Source: Anisakis pegreffii
Lineage: Eukaryota; Nematoda; Chromadorea; Rhabditida; Anisakidae
Length of the DNA stretch: 64,000 bases
NCBI GenBank assembly: GCA_035041965.1
Contig: JAPYMA010001154.1
Span: forward strand, 62,001 to 126,000
Direction: 5' to 3'
In this document: positions 39,501 to 50,000 of the stretch, piece after piece
Layout: each line of letters starts with the position of its first letter
Numbering within the stretch: position 1 is the stretch's first letter
Notes under the pieces: model-generated
What the model saw: only the letters and a program-made list of their open reading frames with translations
What the model was told of the DNA's origin: nothing
Databases searched by the model: none
Program-made: the position numbers and the translations under genes

Positions 39501-42500
39501 GTAAAGTGAATCTTCAAAGTGAAGTAACGTTCGGTTTCAATGTCTAAACAAGTTGAGTTTCCAATGCAACCAAAAAAGGAACGCTTGAATATGCTCCCAA
39601 AGGAAGCTGAATAGTTAATAAATATAGGTGTGAAAGAAATTGATCATGTTATCGTTGAACAATGTAAACAAGAAGCGTGAAAACTGTCGAGTTCTGAGCA
39701 ACCTCTTCGCTTGAGGGAAGCTCAACTGAAGCATCTTATCAACTGATTCACAACAGCATCACATCATTTATATTAAGGAAGCTTAAGGTTGATTCATTCA
39801 GGTCGATCGTTACACCTGAACGGCCTAACAAATTAATAGCCTCAGTTACCACCAGCTTTAGCACTTAACGAACATTGCGATAGCAAAATATCATAGAGAA
39901 TAAGAGAATGAGCGAGATTTGAGATGAGATGTGGGTGAAGAAATTGTTGCTTAATGAACGAAGGTGAGGTGGTTGAGGGCGTTACCTTTCTAACTTTCTC
40001 TGCTAAGTTAGATCGCCTCCGCAAGCCAGCAAGAAACTCGCCTAACTGTGATAGATGGATCGAGATTAGAAACATCCCTTTATCCAAGCGCACGACTGTG
40101 TATTTTGATATTATCGCGATGATGATGATATTGTTTTTTAACGCTCATATCGATATTACAACAAAAGTAGGTAGAAATAACCCTGTTTATGTATTATATG
40201 TGGAACGTTAGGTATTTCGTTTCGTTTCAAAATAAGTAATCAATTCAGTTGCTTCAAGTAATCAGTTAATGGGAACACATGCTGCTACTGCTGCTGCATA
40301 TCCTGTTGATATTATCACTTTGAAGTTCATCGAGGAAAAATCATTCATAGAGTGGAAAATTAATTGCTCAGTAGTCTCATGTAATCCATCATGGAACAGG
40401 TGAACTAACTATACTAAACTTTTTAAGATTACAGTGAAACAGAAAAGAATGAACGTTACTGCGCAAAACGAGTAGAATGATCAGAGAGCGAATACAGTCG
40501 TTTTTTTTCACGTAGCATTACAACGGGACGGTTTAGTTTATAATTAAAATGATAAATACTCATGCCCTGCTCATCGAATGCAACATTCTTAAGCAACAGT
40601 CTTCTCAAATTTATCCAATAAATTGTATGGCAAACTTTTTGCGAGAGGTCAAAACGCAGCGCTTGTTTGTACTTGAATGCTCGTAGTATTCGATGCATAA
40701 ATCGGAATTTACAGTCTTGTTACCGTGAGGGTCAACTTTGTCGATTCCGCTCATAAATTCAATGTCAACAGCTCTAAGCAATTTCGTTTTATTGGTGAAC
40801 TCTTGTTGCGGGCAATTCCTAAAAGTGCTCGATTTGCAGTGGTGTAAAATTAGCAAAGGACTCCATTCCTTTGTGAATGATTGATTCAGGAGCTACAATT
40901 TACGAGCTTCGATATATTTGCAGTGGTCTCATCTCAAATTCCCAAGCGTCATTCAATATCTGTTGGAAGAAGCAAACATTTTAATGAATTGAAACCTTTT
41001 AGTTAAATGACTGAAACGAGTTTAGAGATGTTAGTTTCTTTGTACTGCACAAATGCTAACTGGCATTACAATAAGTATTCAAAATGTTGATTTGTCGACA
41101 AAGGAACATCGAATAAAAGGATGTGAACTGATGAGTTACTGTGCTAAGATTACAACATGTAGTGATCACTGTACACTAGAATCCATCTTGCAAAATATCA
41201 ATTGTGGAATCAAAAAGTTTAATGCGACATTAATGATTAGTTGTGTGTGTTCTGCAATTTGAGACATTCCCCAAAATGCATAAGCTACAGGCTTGGGATC
41301 ATGCATTTTCTTTAAGGCACATCCTCACTTCAAGATTCCTTACTCCAATAACGATGCGAATTATCGAAGTAGTACTTCAACAGGTTGTGTGCTTATTGTG
41401 AGCTCAACTCATCATTGTTTCCATCTGAACGCATTCGTTTGAGATCAGACAGAAACAAAACGGCTGCACTTCACGCTCAGTTGTATTCTTTCAAAATTTA
41501 TTTTTCACTGCATTTTATAGCGATTCATTAAAACAAATGCATCACATAGGGATAGCGGTGAACACAACATCATTACTCATTTACAATGAACTCGATTCGT
41601 CCATTCACCTGCTATTTTGATCCCCATGATGTAGTATTTTTTTGCATTATTTATGAGACGACCACACAAACAAAAACATTAGCTTAGCGCTACTGCTTCA
41701 TTGGTTGTTTCGAAAAAAGCACTTGCCAATGGAGCCGAAAGCTTAAATAATGTGACTACTTGCACTTTTCACAGAATCTTCACTTAATTCCAGCTTTAGT
41801 TTCCTCACGAGTTCGGCAGTAACTTCATAACTTATTTCCCATAAAACAGTGTGCATTCCAAGTTTTCATCAAATGCTTCCTTGCAAACTAACAACGAGGT
41901 ATTTAGTCAGACGAGCAGTAAAATATGTGAAAATCTTCAACATTGTTTTCATCAGCAACTCGATTTTGTTTAGGTTCCATCACAACTCTAAATCATCGGA
42001 TATACAAGAGCTTGGGCTGGAATAAGAAAGGCTTGTCTGAATAATTATGATTAAATATCCAACGAAATCTTTTTGTACTCTCTCGCTAAACCCACACGTA
42101 AACTTAACTTGCCATGAAATTTATGTGTATGTGGCATATTCCGAGAGCACTCATCCAGTCTGAATCATAACATCGAAAGAATGCGTTCGATATAAATTTA
42201 AAGGAAGGAATAGAAATGATAAATGAGCGGCCATATGTTTAAAGGAACTGAATCGCTGACGCATAACCTCAAAAAAGTTCAACAGTCGCTTAACTAATGA
42301 AACGGAGCTTTGCACAATTACGAAACTTATTCAGCTTCGTATTATGAGGACATATGAATTTGGTGAATAAGCTTGTGAAAAGATTTAATAGGAGCTCTGC
42401 AAACCCACTTGCCTCATAACTCTTTCTCATGTTTAAACCATGGAAAAATGGCTGTTCCGTGATTTGAGTGCAGTTGAAAACATTGCATGAAGTGATGAAA

Positions 42501-45500
42501 TCACTGCCTGAACATTTGTTCACAGAACAAAAGCATCGCAGACTGATTGAATGTATTCGAAAGAACAGAATTCAGAATCGATGTACTGCGGCAGAGTTGC
42601 TATGAAATGGGATGCTTCCCAGAGAAAAACTCATTTTTATTATTGGTGTTCGAGAGGATGTGGTAAACAATAGGATGGAGTTTAAATAGACTTCACGAAT
42701 AATTCGAGAAAGGAACCTACCCGTCCAAAGGTGTTCTCCGCAAGTACCGTATACTCGCCGCTATCTTCCGGTAGCACCATAGATATTTTGAGCACAGCAA
42801 GCGACCCTTTGTAGGTCATTGCTATTCTTGGCGGTCCTGTTGGACTCATTGCTATTCCGTTCTTTCGCCATTCAATCTGAATTCATTTTTTTAGCAACAA
42901 CAACAACGCCTAACTAAAATATCTTATTCAACTACTCAAACCATCCACGAAATGATCAAACTCTTATTCTGAATTCATTCACTACGACCAATTTGCATAG
43001 AAAACACACCCGCGGTTTCGGACTTCCGACGATATTGCACTGGAGAACAGCATCAGTGCCTTCAGTGAGCCGCAAGCCCCGGAGTGGTGTTCGAATGATC
43101 GGCGCACTTCCCAGATGTCGATTATCCAACGCGGCCACTAGCTCAGATTCTGTTTCACTCTCACTCAATAACCATTGCTGAATTCAGACGTTACATTTCC
43201 TTATTGCTTTATCGAAACGTTTTGGTTTTTCAGGACTTCTTTATCGGAACGCTTTGGTTTGCTCTCCTCCGAGTTACAATCAGCCAGATTTTGAGGTAAA
43301 ATGATTTTTCTCGCTTGCCAATAATGCCTAATGAATGTCACTCTACGAGAATTCCCAACACATTCTATAAAAAAAGTATTCATCTTCTTCAACACTATCA
43401 AAATAATGTTCTTCTCAAACTGTTGACTTTCTGATCAACCAAAAAGTTGCATTCGTTTCGAAAAATGACATACAATATCAGCAAATGAGTCCAAATCAGA
43501 ACTGCCATTATTGGTTGTGGCCACTCGTTGTGGCTGTCGCATTGGTATACTACCTTGGGAGCGTAATGAGCCTTGTTGACGCTGTGACAATGAATTATTG
43601 CTTGAACGGCCTGCAATTACAATTCTCATTTTCTGCCATAAGATCCAAACTTACAGCTGACGAAATGCGTTTGCTTTATCAAGCTATAACTGGAAAAAAA
43701 AACGGCAGCACACTCGTCTCGACGTTTTATTTTCACCACTAATAGTAGCTAGCTGATAACGGTATTTCAGGATATCTCGGGATGACGAGAGAAAGAGCAC
43801 ATCTGATTCAAGTATATTACGTTGTTGGACTTGCTGTGATTGTGCGAGCATGGTGCGCTTTCGTTCTTGAGTGATTTGCGATTGCTCATCGTGGAACCAT
43901 TTCTCATACTGATCTCGAGGTAACAACTGAAAAAAGTGACCTTTCTAGAATAGTTTTGTCTTGTCATGCAATATTTATTCAACCAGTGTAGAACGATAAG
44001 AATGTTTTCATGCAATGACTGTTCATGCAATGACCATATAATGAGCTCACATGTGCAGAGCTCTCACTAACACCGTTCGTATTCGTTGCTTTACACGTAT
44101 ATTTGCCGATGTCATCGGCAAACATCTGAGGTATACAAAGGATACAGATTCCCGTATGTGGATCATATTCTGTTTTTGCACTGAAAAACACAACAGTTTG
44201 CTTAGAATGCGTCAAATCATTCAACATTTTCAAGTATATGTAAGTATAATATTTCAGTGCAACAGTTGCTGGCATTCAACTTTAACTTCAAATCATAAAT
44301 CCTCGCCTTGAAAAGTTGTTATTGGCTTTAATTGGTGCATGCACTTCAATAGATTCATTCGTAATTTGTCTCGTTCGGTCTATTGCAATTGGCACGTTTC
44401 AAGTTCGTAAATAACAAAACAACAGTTGTTTAAATTTGACTCAATCACAAACAATATTTGATCGTCATTATCCCCATTAATCATAAACAAAAGGTGTTTT
44501 TCACTCCACTCAACATGTCGATCACGCGAAACATCCACTATCGCACGTACGCCCAAACATTTCTGACAGTTTTTTAAAAAGTAGGGACCATATTTCCCTT
44601 AAGCTGAAGTTTCAACAATTCCTGCATCTTGTCCTGGTGGAGGTCTGACGCGGCTGGGAATTTTTGAAATAAATTTTGGACTGCTTCAAACAATATTGCG
44701 CAATTCGTTGTTGCATTTTCATTATGACCTACAAAAACTGTACTCCAGTTCCATAAAGAGTTAACTAAATTATCTGAGAGCCCAAGTTTATGCCTTTCTT
44801 AGCCATTCCATTTATTAAAATGTTCTTCCTCATAATCAACATCGGGAGGAATCCGTTTCGATTGGGTTCCTTCGAGCACCGAATGAATTCTCCATCGCAT
44901 TACGACCGTTTCACTCATTAGTAGTCTGCACCACTCACTCTGATGAGGAGCATCAAAACGGAATGCTTTTGTTGCCGAAGAACATATCTTATCAAAAGAT
45001 ATGTTTAGGGCTTTGCGGATGATTACGAGAACATATCTCGATGAAATATGCCTTCGTAATGCTTAGATAAGGCAAGCAAATCGAACTTTAAATTTCGAAC
45101 AGAGGCAGCAGGGGTCTTGAAATTTACGTAGAAGTTATTTTGCGAACGAATTTCAGCCCCAGCATAATATCTAAATAAAACGAAACCGATAGTTTTTGAG
45201 CACAGATCCATTCTTCAACCATTCAACTTGCGGTGTTGGATTGCCGACCACCCGAGCTTCGAGTACCACTTGATCGCCTGGTTTCAGCGGTTGATGCTTC
45301 AGTTCTTTCAGGAAAACTGGAGCCGATGGGCCAACTGGCGTTTGAGGTGGTGCAGGAGACTCACTGCAACTTGGTGCAATTAATGCCGGACAGACTTTGA
45401 GGGTCACTGATCTGTTTTTGTGCAATTGAGAGTGAATATTTCAAAGGAATAAAGCTGCATGGTTATGGGCGCTGCTGGGCGATTTCTGTTGCACAAAACG

Positions 45501-47053
45501 ACGACAATTGTGTTCTTTCTCCGAAGATAAGTTTTTCACTGGTTTAGGATGTTTGATTTTTTAATCTTTTTATAATCTTGCGATGAAGTTCAAGTGAAAG
45601 AATATATATGAAGTAATAGTTCACATATCAAGCTAGTTTTGAGACAGAAGTATGCTCATGTAAATGTGAATTTATGTTTGAAAAGTTCGCATTTACAAAT
45701 CAAACTGCAGTTATTTTGTTCCACTGGAAACAAACTGTATTATGGGTTATTGATTTCAGAGCATTTTCTGCTGTGTTCAAAAGATGAAGCGCCGAAATTT
45801 GGAAACTCTTGCATTAGGATGTTTCTTAATTTGTTCGGAAAATTCACAAAATTGTTTAGTTTTCAAACATTCGAACATACAGTGGAATGGAGCATTTAAA
45901 ATGTGATATTTTTTCATTAACTTCAATCTGCTTTCAGATTTATTCCGGTCTTCTTCATCCACTGACTTGTCACTATCAAAAACTTAAATTGTGCATACAA
46001 TTCGTGATGGAGAACCCGAATTTAATCTAACTGAGACAAACACATAACGCTGGAATCATCCAAAAATGAATTCTTCTTTGCAAATTTCATGATTTGGCGA
46101 TAATTTATTTATCTTCCCTGATAATGTTATTGCTGTAATCAGTATAGATAAGAGCTACGTACGCAATGGATTTGACACCGGGAATTGGTGTGGGTGCTGG
46201 AGCGACAATAAGTGTGCAAGAAGACATCTTAACGCCGGCAGCGTTCATTGCTTGAATTGTGAAACGACCACTGTCAGATGCTTGCACATTCGGTATGAAC
46301 AAACGGTGCTTAACACCGTCCTCAGATATCTGCAAAATGCAACAGTTCTTGTTAACAAACGGTTTCCAAATTCACAAAACATCCACTCACAGCGAAACTG
46401 TGACGTTGTGAAATTGGTAATAAAACTGTCGGAATTGTCCTAAATCGAAATTGTTGCCGAATGGTACGTTCATCATCTTGAAACATTATCAAGCATTCCC
46501 TAATGTTTCAATGCTCATGCTCACCTCATAGTCTGGACACTGGGTCACGATATGGTCGTCCTTAAGCCATTTTACCACTGGTTCCGGATGACCTTCAACT
46601 TGACAGTCCAAAGCGACATCCTGACCCACCACAACACGTTTGTCTTGTAGTGGCTGAATAAACATTGCATTTCAACGGATTCAGAATTCAATCCTCAATC
46701 TATATATTGTTCATAAGCTGATTAATTGCTCTATCAAAAACACTATTTATGAAACTGCATTCAGTGGAATATCATATCCTGATCATTAAAATAATAATGT
46801 ACCTGAAATGAATCTGATCTTCCCTACAAAACACCAAAATTGTCTGCTGGAAATTTGTTCGTGAGTAATTGCAGACATCATTTATGAGAGTATTTTCCCC
46901 ACATAAATGTTTACGATTCGAAAAGCGATCGCAGAGGCATGCATCAACGCTGTTCTATTGATAAGTATAAAATTGTGAACAACGTACTCGGATGAAGTTC
47001 GGTGCTACTTGATTTTCGTCAATTCGCTCTCCCAAAGGTCGCTTAAAAGGCAT
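5898..47053 (-). CDS. ketn-1: Kettin (giant Ig-repeat I-band/dense-body protein), complete, 91 exons, 5,063 aa
   Basis: Kettins are modular sarcomere proteins that lie along thin filaments near the Z-disc or dense body. Known members bind actin, and nematode kettin also binds alpha-actinin. Seen here: 34 immunoglobulin domains, 24 of them of the kettin type, with P-x-F starts, EG-x-x-x-H-F/L-E-A, ND-P-x-L-x-x-x-W-x-x-NG-x-P-L, DFG-[FYW]-x-x-L-D-I, PEDSG-x-Y-T-C and N-x-x-GEA. The start is the ATG at 47053-47051 (MPFKRPLGERIDENQ), preceded by an acceptor-like ACAAG; the stop is TAA at 5900-5898 after LTIQTR. All 90 splice joins agree in phase and exon lengths total 15,192 nt (5,064 codons). 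That is longer than C. elegans kettin as I recall it (about 4.3-4.5 thousand residues). Exon coordinates are given in the block entries that follow. Identity as kettin is very secure. Individual exon ends at weak donors, and possible extra 5' exons, are less so. Confidence 0.95.
8184..10815 (-). CDS. ketn-1: ketn-1 exons 78-84: unique Lys/Pro/Glu-rich segment (about residues 4307-4640)
   Basis: Exons: 10645-10815, 10254-10468, 9828-9996, 9583-9707, 9382-9412, 8774-8932, 8184-8366. The segment begins late in exon 77 (DFRQLKLKPTSFKTIEE) and has no recognisable fold. It is low in aromatic residues and rich in Lys, Pro, Glu and Gln, with short periodic phrases such as VSVPAKDQVQIKQ and LPARDQIHLKAAKPNPP. 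Exon 82 is a 31-nt micro-exon (phase 2 in, phase 0 out) placed by exact phase fit. Exon 83 contains a conserved-looking patch, LYQTYREHVEHSTIEININD, and DYSPRRAERVIGYH. Exon 84 ends inside Ig31. The position matches the non-Ig spacer before the C-terminal Ig cluster of kettins. It may be an elastic or partner-binding region, but that is inference. Confidence 0.83.
10942..16383 (-). CDS. ketn-1: ketn-1 exons 63-77: Ig24-Ig30 (residues 3425-4337)
   Basis: Exons: 16165-16383, 15903-16007, 15472-15663, 15095-15235, 14784-14972, 14402-14653, 13987-14154, 13591-13778, 13273-13396, 12880-13113, 12319-12598, 11916-12144, 11572-11758, 11413-11490, 10942-11094. Ig24-Ig29 are kettin-type; Ig30 (about 4215-4306) is a more ordinary I-set domain (FECAVVANPKAKVIWYINGN, then SDAGEIVVIAKNSEG). 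Linkers degrade here: Ig24-25 and Ig26-27 lack the H-x-x-S motif, and Ig27-28 has only about ten residues (SAIQIDSPQI), so those two domains are nearly abutting. Exon 68 ends at a GC donor (CAG|GCAATT), because no GT donor keeps the frame. Exon 72 uses gtaggt at 12879-12878, chosen by phase. Exon 77 runs on into the unique region (DFRQLKLKP). Confidence 0.9.
14399..14404 (-). other. GC-AG intron donor after ketn-1 exon 68
   Basis: On the minus strand exon 68 ends ...GATATTCAG and the intron starts GCAATT (plus positions 14401-14400). No GT lies where the frame can be kept: a GTGATA slightly upstream is in the wrong phase for exon 69. GC-AG introns are a known minority class and normally need a strong CAG/ exon end, which is present. 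Confidence 0.7.
16564..21284 (-). CDS. ketn-1: ketn-1 exons 50-62: kettin-type repeats Ig18-Ig23 (residues 2602-3424)
   Basis: Exons: 21071-21284, 20732-20960, 20391-20557, 20071-20243, 19471-19725, 19077-19220, 18605-18819, 18328-18501, 18011-18104, 17624-17859, 17367-17492, 16976-17142, 16564-16837. The core Trp codon is often split by a phase-2 intron (TG|G), as at exons 50/51, 52/53 and 61/62. Ig20 has EFGNVTLTIVHVLPQDSG and Ig21 has SELGWAALDINGVNLDHNG; these are the most diverged of the block and lack a true DFG turn. Ig22 has DFGFCTLDIGYTFPEDQG and Ig23 has DFGWIILDINQTEPRDSG. Exon 59 uses the acceptor ATTATAG at 17860-17866; an alternative seven bases upstream breaks the frame. Confidence 0.92.
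21509..26608 (-). CDS. ketn-1: ketn-1 exons 36-49: kettin-type repeats Ig12-Ig17 (residues 1803-2601)
   Basis: Exons: 26499-26608, 26158-26268, 25555-25749, 25064-25267, 24795-24939, 24462-24715, 24077-24257, 23760-23896, 23464-23578, 23014-23157, 22610-22797, 22212-22386, 21847-22063, 21509-21729. Each repeat is normally two exons, split near the C strand, with linker residues at the head of the first; Ig15 uses three. Linkers are highly regular (for example HPESLRRIQEIEA, HVESWAQIQELEN, HPESLRRIKQIEAPK). The B-strand Cys is replaced in several repeats (VFLEA, LHLEA, VHFEA). The F-strand Cys is also missing in Ig12, Ig13 and Ig17 (TYTLIVRN, TYTLVITN, NYTVVATN), so a standard disulfide is absent. 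Intron 35 (26609-27735) is 1,127 bp and carries a duplicated 34-mer. Confidence 0.92.
27081..27404. repeat. Duplicated 34-bp sequence in ketn-1 intron 35
   Basis: AGAGTCAAATTAAATGTTTG plus 14 more bases occurs at 27081-27114 and 27371-27404. The copies differ at only two positions, both C in the first copy (in CG) and T in the second. The spacing is 290 bp, inside a 1,127-bp intron. The rest of the intron shows no obvious duplication. Confidence 0.8.
27736..32394 (-). CDS. ketn-1: ketn-1 exons 22-35: kettin-type repeats Ig6-Ig11 (residues 1010-1802)
   Basis: Exons: 32226-32394, 31990-32146, 31506-31787, 31172-31315, 30846-30952, 30535-30669, 30115-30318, 29735-29901, 29247-29458, 28947-29131, 28527-28737, 28303-28415, 28027-28174, 27736-27879. 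The kettin pattern (TPADDPNLKIAWLLNGK) appears first in Ig6. The aromatic DFG/NFG turn appears from Ig8 onward; Ig6 has EGGY and Ig7 GHGF. Ig6 to Ig7 is bridged by a Gln/Thr-rich spacer (exon 24), Ig7 to Ig8 by an acidic/basic one (exon 26). The regular linker with H-x-x-S-x-x-x-I appears from the Ig8-Ig9 boundary. Ig9 has DFGYVALDILYAYPEDSGTY; Ig10 has DFGFLTMDI; Ig11 has DFGYVSLDVLDVYAPDSGTY. Exons 24, 30 and 33 use less typical acceptors (AAG), supported by phase. Confidence 0.9.
32589..34023 (-). CDS. ketn-1: ketn-1 exons 17-21: Ig4, Ig5 and basic linker (residues 768-1010)
   Basis: Exons: 33874-34023, 33438-33648, 33195-33354, 32822-32936, 32589-32680. A short Ala/Arg-rich lead (LAARSARAQQAAAM) precedes Ig4 (about 794-887): KPPQFIGVP, then IRWYRSSG, then ADAYLCVASNDGG. 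Ig5 (about 892-987) starts KPEFLGKFQSVTVFEGD, with LYCKASG, MSWFKDD and SDGGWYRCDASNAQG, so it has the canonical Cys pair and core Trp, unlike most later repeats. These two resemble ordinary I-set domains rather than the kettin type. Exon 21 is a basic Arg/Lys/Pro spacer (VVVQSRRKHPSPSP). The exon 19-20 join (AA|A, Lys) restores the C'-strand pattern IFKVEDHGNGETILHI. Confidence 0.87.
34111..37549 (-). CDS. ketn-1: ketn-1 exons 10-16: end of Ig3 and glutamine-rich segment (residues 429-767)
   Basis: Exons: 37250-37549, 36483-36590, 35860-35901, 35345-35419, 34985-35083, 34646-34759, 34111-34389. All are phase 0 at both ends, so any one could be skipped without a frameshift. The product is extremely rich in Gln with Tyr, Arg and Pro; examples are FQQQQLQLQLRQQRERE, nine consecutive Gln at the start of exon 11, and YYPQQQQQERQQSYDYYQRP. 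No folded domain is visible. It separates Ig3 from Ig4 much as long unique regions separate Ig domains in insect zormin/Sallimus. The donor of exon 10 (CAG|gtcatt) is weak: reading through gives 35 more codons and a stop at 37142. Reading through exon 14 gives 12 codons and a stop at 34946. Confidence 0.82.
37550..42720 (-). other. Intron 9 of ketn-1 (5,171 bp), the longest in the gene
   Basis: This intron splits Ig3 between exon 9 (ENTFGR) and exon 10 (VDSSARVEVYP), phase 0, donor gtaggt and acceptor tttcag. No known gene was recognised inside it. Short ORFs on both strands (for example 38311-38553 and 39954-40211 plus, 40456-40698 minus) show no family signature. Immediately before the exon 10 acceptor, an ATG at 37579-37577 is in frame with exon 10 and would begin MKKTATFYFQVDSSARV, so an internal transcription start is possible. 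The rest appears to be plain AT-rich sequence. Confidence 0.75.
42721..43926 (-). CDS. ketn-1: ketn-1 exons 6-9: charged/Gln-Ser linker and first part of Ig3 (residues 240-428)
   Basis: Exons: 43821-43926, 43474-43610, 43010-43177, 42721-42876. The linker begins LLPRDQYEKWFHDEQSQITQ, a charged helical-looking stretch, then becomes Ser/Gln/Asn/Arg-rich (RRSSNNSLSQRQQGSLRSQG) and ends in acidic SESETESE. Ig3 (about 344-439) starts SAPIIRTPLRGL, with C in VLQCNIVG, W in IEWRKNG and PEDSGEYTVLAENTFG. Its final strand (VDSSARVEVYPL) is encoded by exon 10, beyond a 5.2-kb intron. That the strand completes exactly across the intron is strong evidence that exon 9 and exon 10 belong to one transcript. 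The 43821 donor (C|gtaata) joins to GC in exon 7, giving Arg. Confidence 0.87.
44051..47053 (-). CDS. ketn-1: ketn-1 exons 1-5: N terminus, Ig1 and Ig2 (residues 1-239)
   Basis: Exons: 46988-47053, 46525-46653, 46163-46329, 45187-45411, 44051-44180. Exon 1 carries the 22-residue start ending APNFIR, which runs straight into PLQDKRVVVGQDVALDC in exon 2, the first strands of Ig1 (about residues 17-108). W is in VVKWLKDD and the F-strand reads SDSGRFTIQAMNAAG, without the usual Cys. After a Pro/Ala/Ser-rich spacer (APAPTPIPG ... SPAPPQTPVGPSAP) comes Ig2 (about 149-239), with VEWLKNG and DDIGKYTCKATNTNG. Exon 4 to 5 joins in phase 2 (CG|T, Arg). Exons 3 and 4 join in phase 2 (GC|A); this donor, gtacgt, was chosen over a nearby GTGTCA because it alone keeps the frame. 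No promoter motif was recognised upstream. Confidence 0.87.
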
Positions 47054-50000
47054 CTTGTATGAAGCAACAATTCAGCAACTTCACCTATTTTCCACTTGTT
47101 CCATAGGTAACTTTAACGAGCTGCAATGATTAGCTTTATTTGCAAACATCTTTTAGCAAGAGTTCTTACGAAAAGAGAACATTTGAATGTGGTTGTTGTT
47201 AGGACGCATCATATCGCTTTAACTGAATACATCGCATGAGGACAATCATTCATGAGCATTCTATCATACTTTCTCAGAACTTATCAATAAGATAAACTGA
47301 ACATATTTCTCATCGTGCATGACCAAATGTTTTGGTAAATTACTGGACCACCCGTGATGACTTTGGACCCCTTCGTTTTCCAAGTGCCGTTTGATATCCA
47401 ATTATTGACGGAAGTATTCTCCAAAACCATTCCCAGCAAAGGGAAACATATTAGTCTAATCCAGAAATATTGCTAAATGCGCTACACTACTGTCTTCACA
47501 AAAGCATCATTCGAAGTGAAATGAATGAAGATGGACAATACAACGTTTGTAATGGAGAACTACACCAAAAAATTCAGAACATTGTTTTTCTGGTAATGTT
47601 GTAATGTAACGGAGAGACATTTCAGCGTGATGAATTATTCTACTTGCTGATTAAGTAGACTATTGCTTATGTAAGATTAATGCAAACAATACGAACAGGA
47701 AATGAGGCGAGGTTGTGTTGATGGTATTCGCTGTCATAACACATCAAAGGTGTATTCTGGCTTTTCCAAATCAAATATCCTCTCGTAAAGGTGTCTATTT
47801 GCTTAAAGCATGACGATGCTTCACGCAATCGTTAAATTGTATTTGACATGTGCAATGTGCAGACTTTGCCAATCTATTGAAGTTTGTATTGCCCAAATTT
47901 TGTCATTGTATTATGAACGATAGTTAAAATTTATGGTTAGCAAGTGAATTGGTGATCATCAATAACAACCTCGTGTAACAGCTGAGACAACAGCTATTGA
48001 ATGTTGCATGATTCAGATGGGCTTTTAGGGGAAAAGTTTAGCTGTTATCATTTCATTACTGATGCTGAGCCTAAGTGCCGTTCAAATAAGCATTGTTTTC
48101 GGGTACTGCTAATCGTCCGCAGTGCAACATATTCACCTCATGCTAGAACCGGTCATCAGTAAGCAAACTCGCATTGCCAACTGCTCTTGTGCTGATCAAT
48201 GAACAAACATTCTGCAGTTGCCAGCTCATTGAACTAGTTTCGCTGGGAAGTCCCAGTAAACATCATTCATTAAGGTGTTGCTATGAGATTTAATCGGAAG
48301 AAGTAAGGAAAGAGTGCAGGTTTTCTTGAATGTGATCCAATTAATCTCAATGGAATTGTTACTGAAAGCACGTATTCTCAGCACCAAAACGATAACAACA
48401 ATATGTTTAACGATAGAAACAATGAGGGACTACCAAGGAAATATATATTCAGTAAGTATGAGAATTTGGGAAATCAGACTATTTCGGCAGATCGTAAAGC
48501 CGTTCGACGGTAAGAAGACATACAAAAGTAATTTAGTTTGACATCAAGAATTCATCTGATCGGGTCAGTATGAGCTCGTATCAACATAAATGCATGTCTT
48601 TGATGGAACAGTCTCCTGCGTTGAAGGACCTATATAAACTGACTTACAGAGTCACAATTGAATACAGAGTTCAACTTGTTCATTGTATTGCGAATTTGTG
48701 AAATTTGGAATGCAGCAATTTTCGTTGATACGGTTGTAATAACAAATAAACAGTAGTGATCATTAGTTACTATTGAGCAGATACTTTAATGCTCCTATTT
48801 GTGTGTGCTGATTAAAGAGAGGTGAAATGCTGTTTGCTTTAGCAAATTAACGGACCAGTCCTACAACTCAAATATACTAAATCAAGAACCGACCACATTC
48901 AGTAATGTCGAATCAATAGAACTCAACCTAAGAGCCTTACTAAAGTCTGCAACAAACTCACTTCAAAACAACGCATTGCATTCGAGGAAACATATCGCCA
49001 TTACGATTCTTCTGCAAACTCTTGTGAACGCTAGAAATAGATGATGCAACTGGGAAATCACAACTTACAACAGCAAACTTCATCAGGTCCTTTTAGATCA
49101 TTACTGCAGCAATGTTCAAATCAACACATGTTCTTCATTTGAATTCTTACAATGCCAACATTCTTCTCAAATCCTACTAATCTCATTGTGGATCCCATCT
49201 TGTATTGCAATCCCTGTTAAGGAATATATGAGTGATAAGTAACGAATGCTTCAGTGTGCAGTAACAAATGCTGCTGAACTGAGAATGGTGCATCAGAGAC
49301 GAATGCGTAGGCTATTTCTTGGGCCAGACAAATTCGACGAGACAAATTTTATCAAAGGAATCCTAATGCATTCGCGATAAAGGTTCAAATGTAAATTGGT
49401 CCATGAGTTATTGTAGCTAGTGAAGTGAATGAAATGTGGCTGACAGTCTAAGAATTCACATCAGATGTTGAGAGTGTATGGTTGCTTTTGATCGATATAG
49501 TTGATCGCTTTTCGATTCAACGATTTACAAACGATCGTTTGCAAGACATCGGATATTTCTTCTTTCTTTCATTCTCAGCACATAACTAAGCGAACATCCT
49601 CGATGGAAGCTTTCTGCCTCCTCATTGGAATCAACAACCACTCAATTAGATGCATCGCCAATAAGAAGTTTTACGCGCAGTTAGCTTCGCACATGTGGAA
49701 AGAACGCGAAAAATAGATGGAACTTCATTAACACTAATGAAGAAACGCAAAAACAAAGTTTTTTATCAGAAGCCGTAAAAGAAATCGCGATCTTCCAAGG
49801 ATTCGTCGAGCCTTTAAAGGTTTCTCTCAGTCGAAAGTGCACCAGTGTGTTCGTCAACGAAATTTGAGATCTCAAAAGCAAACAATAAGTAGCGTCGAAA
49901 GGTGAACAAACCCTCAGACCATGAAATCAAAAACACAGATATTTCAGAAGAAGACGCTGGAATTTATTGATTTCGGAATATTGTTAAAATACAACAACAG

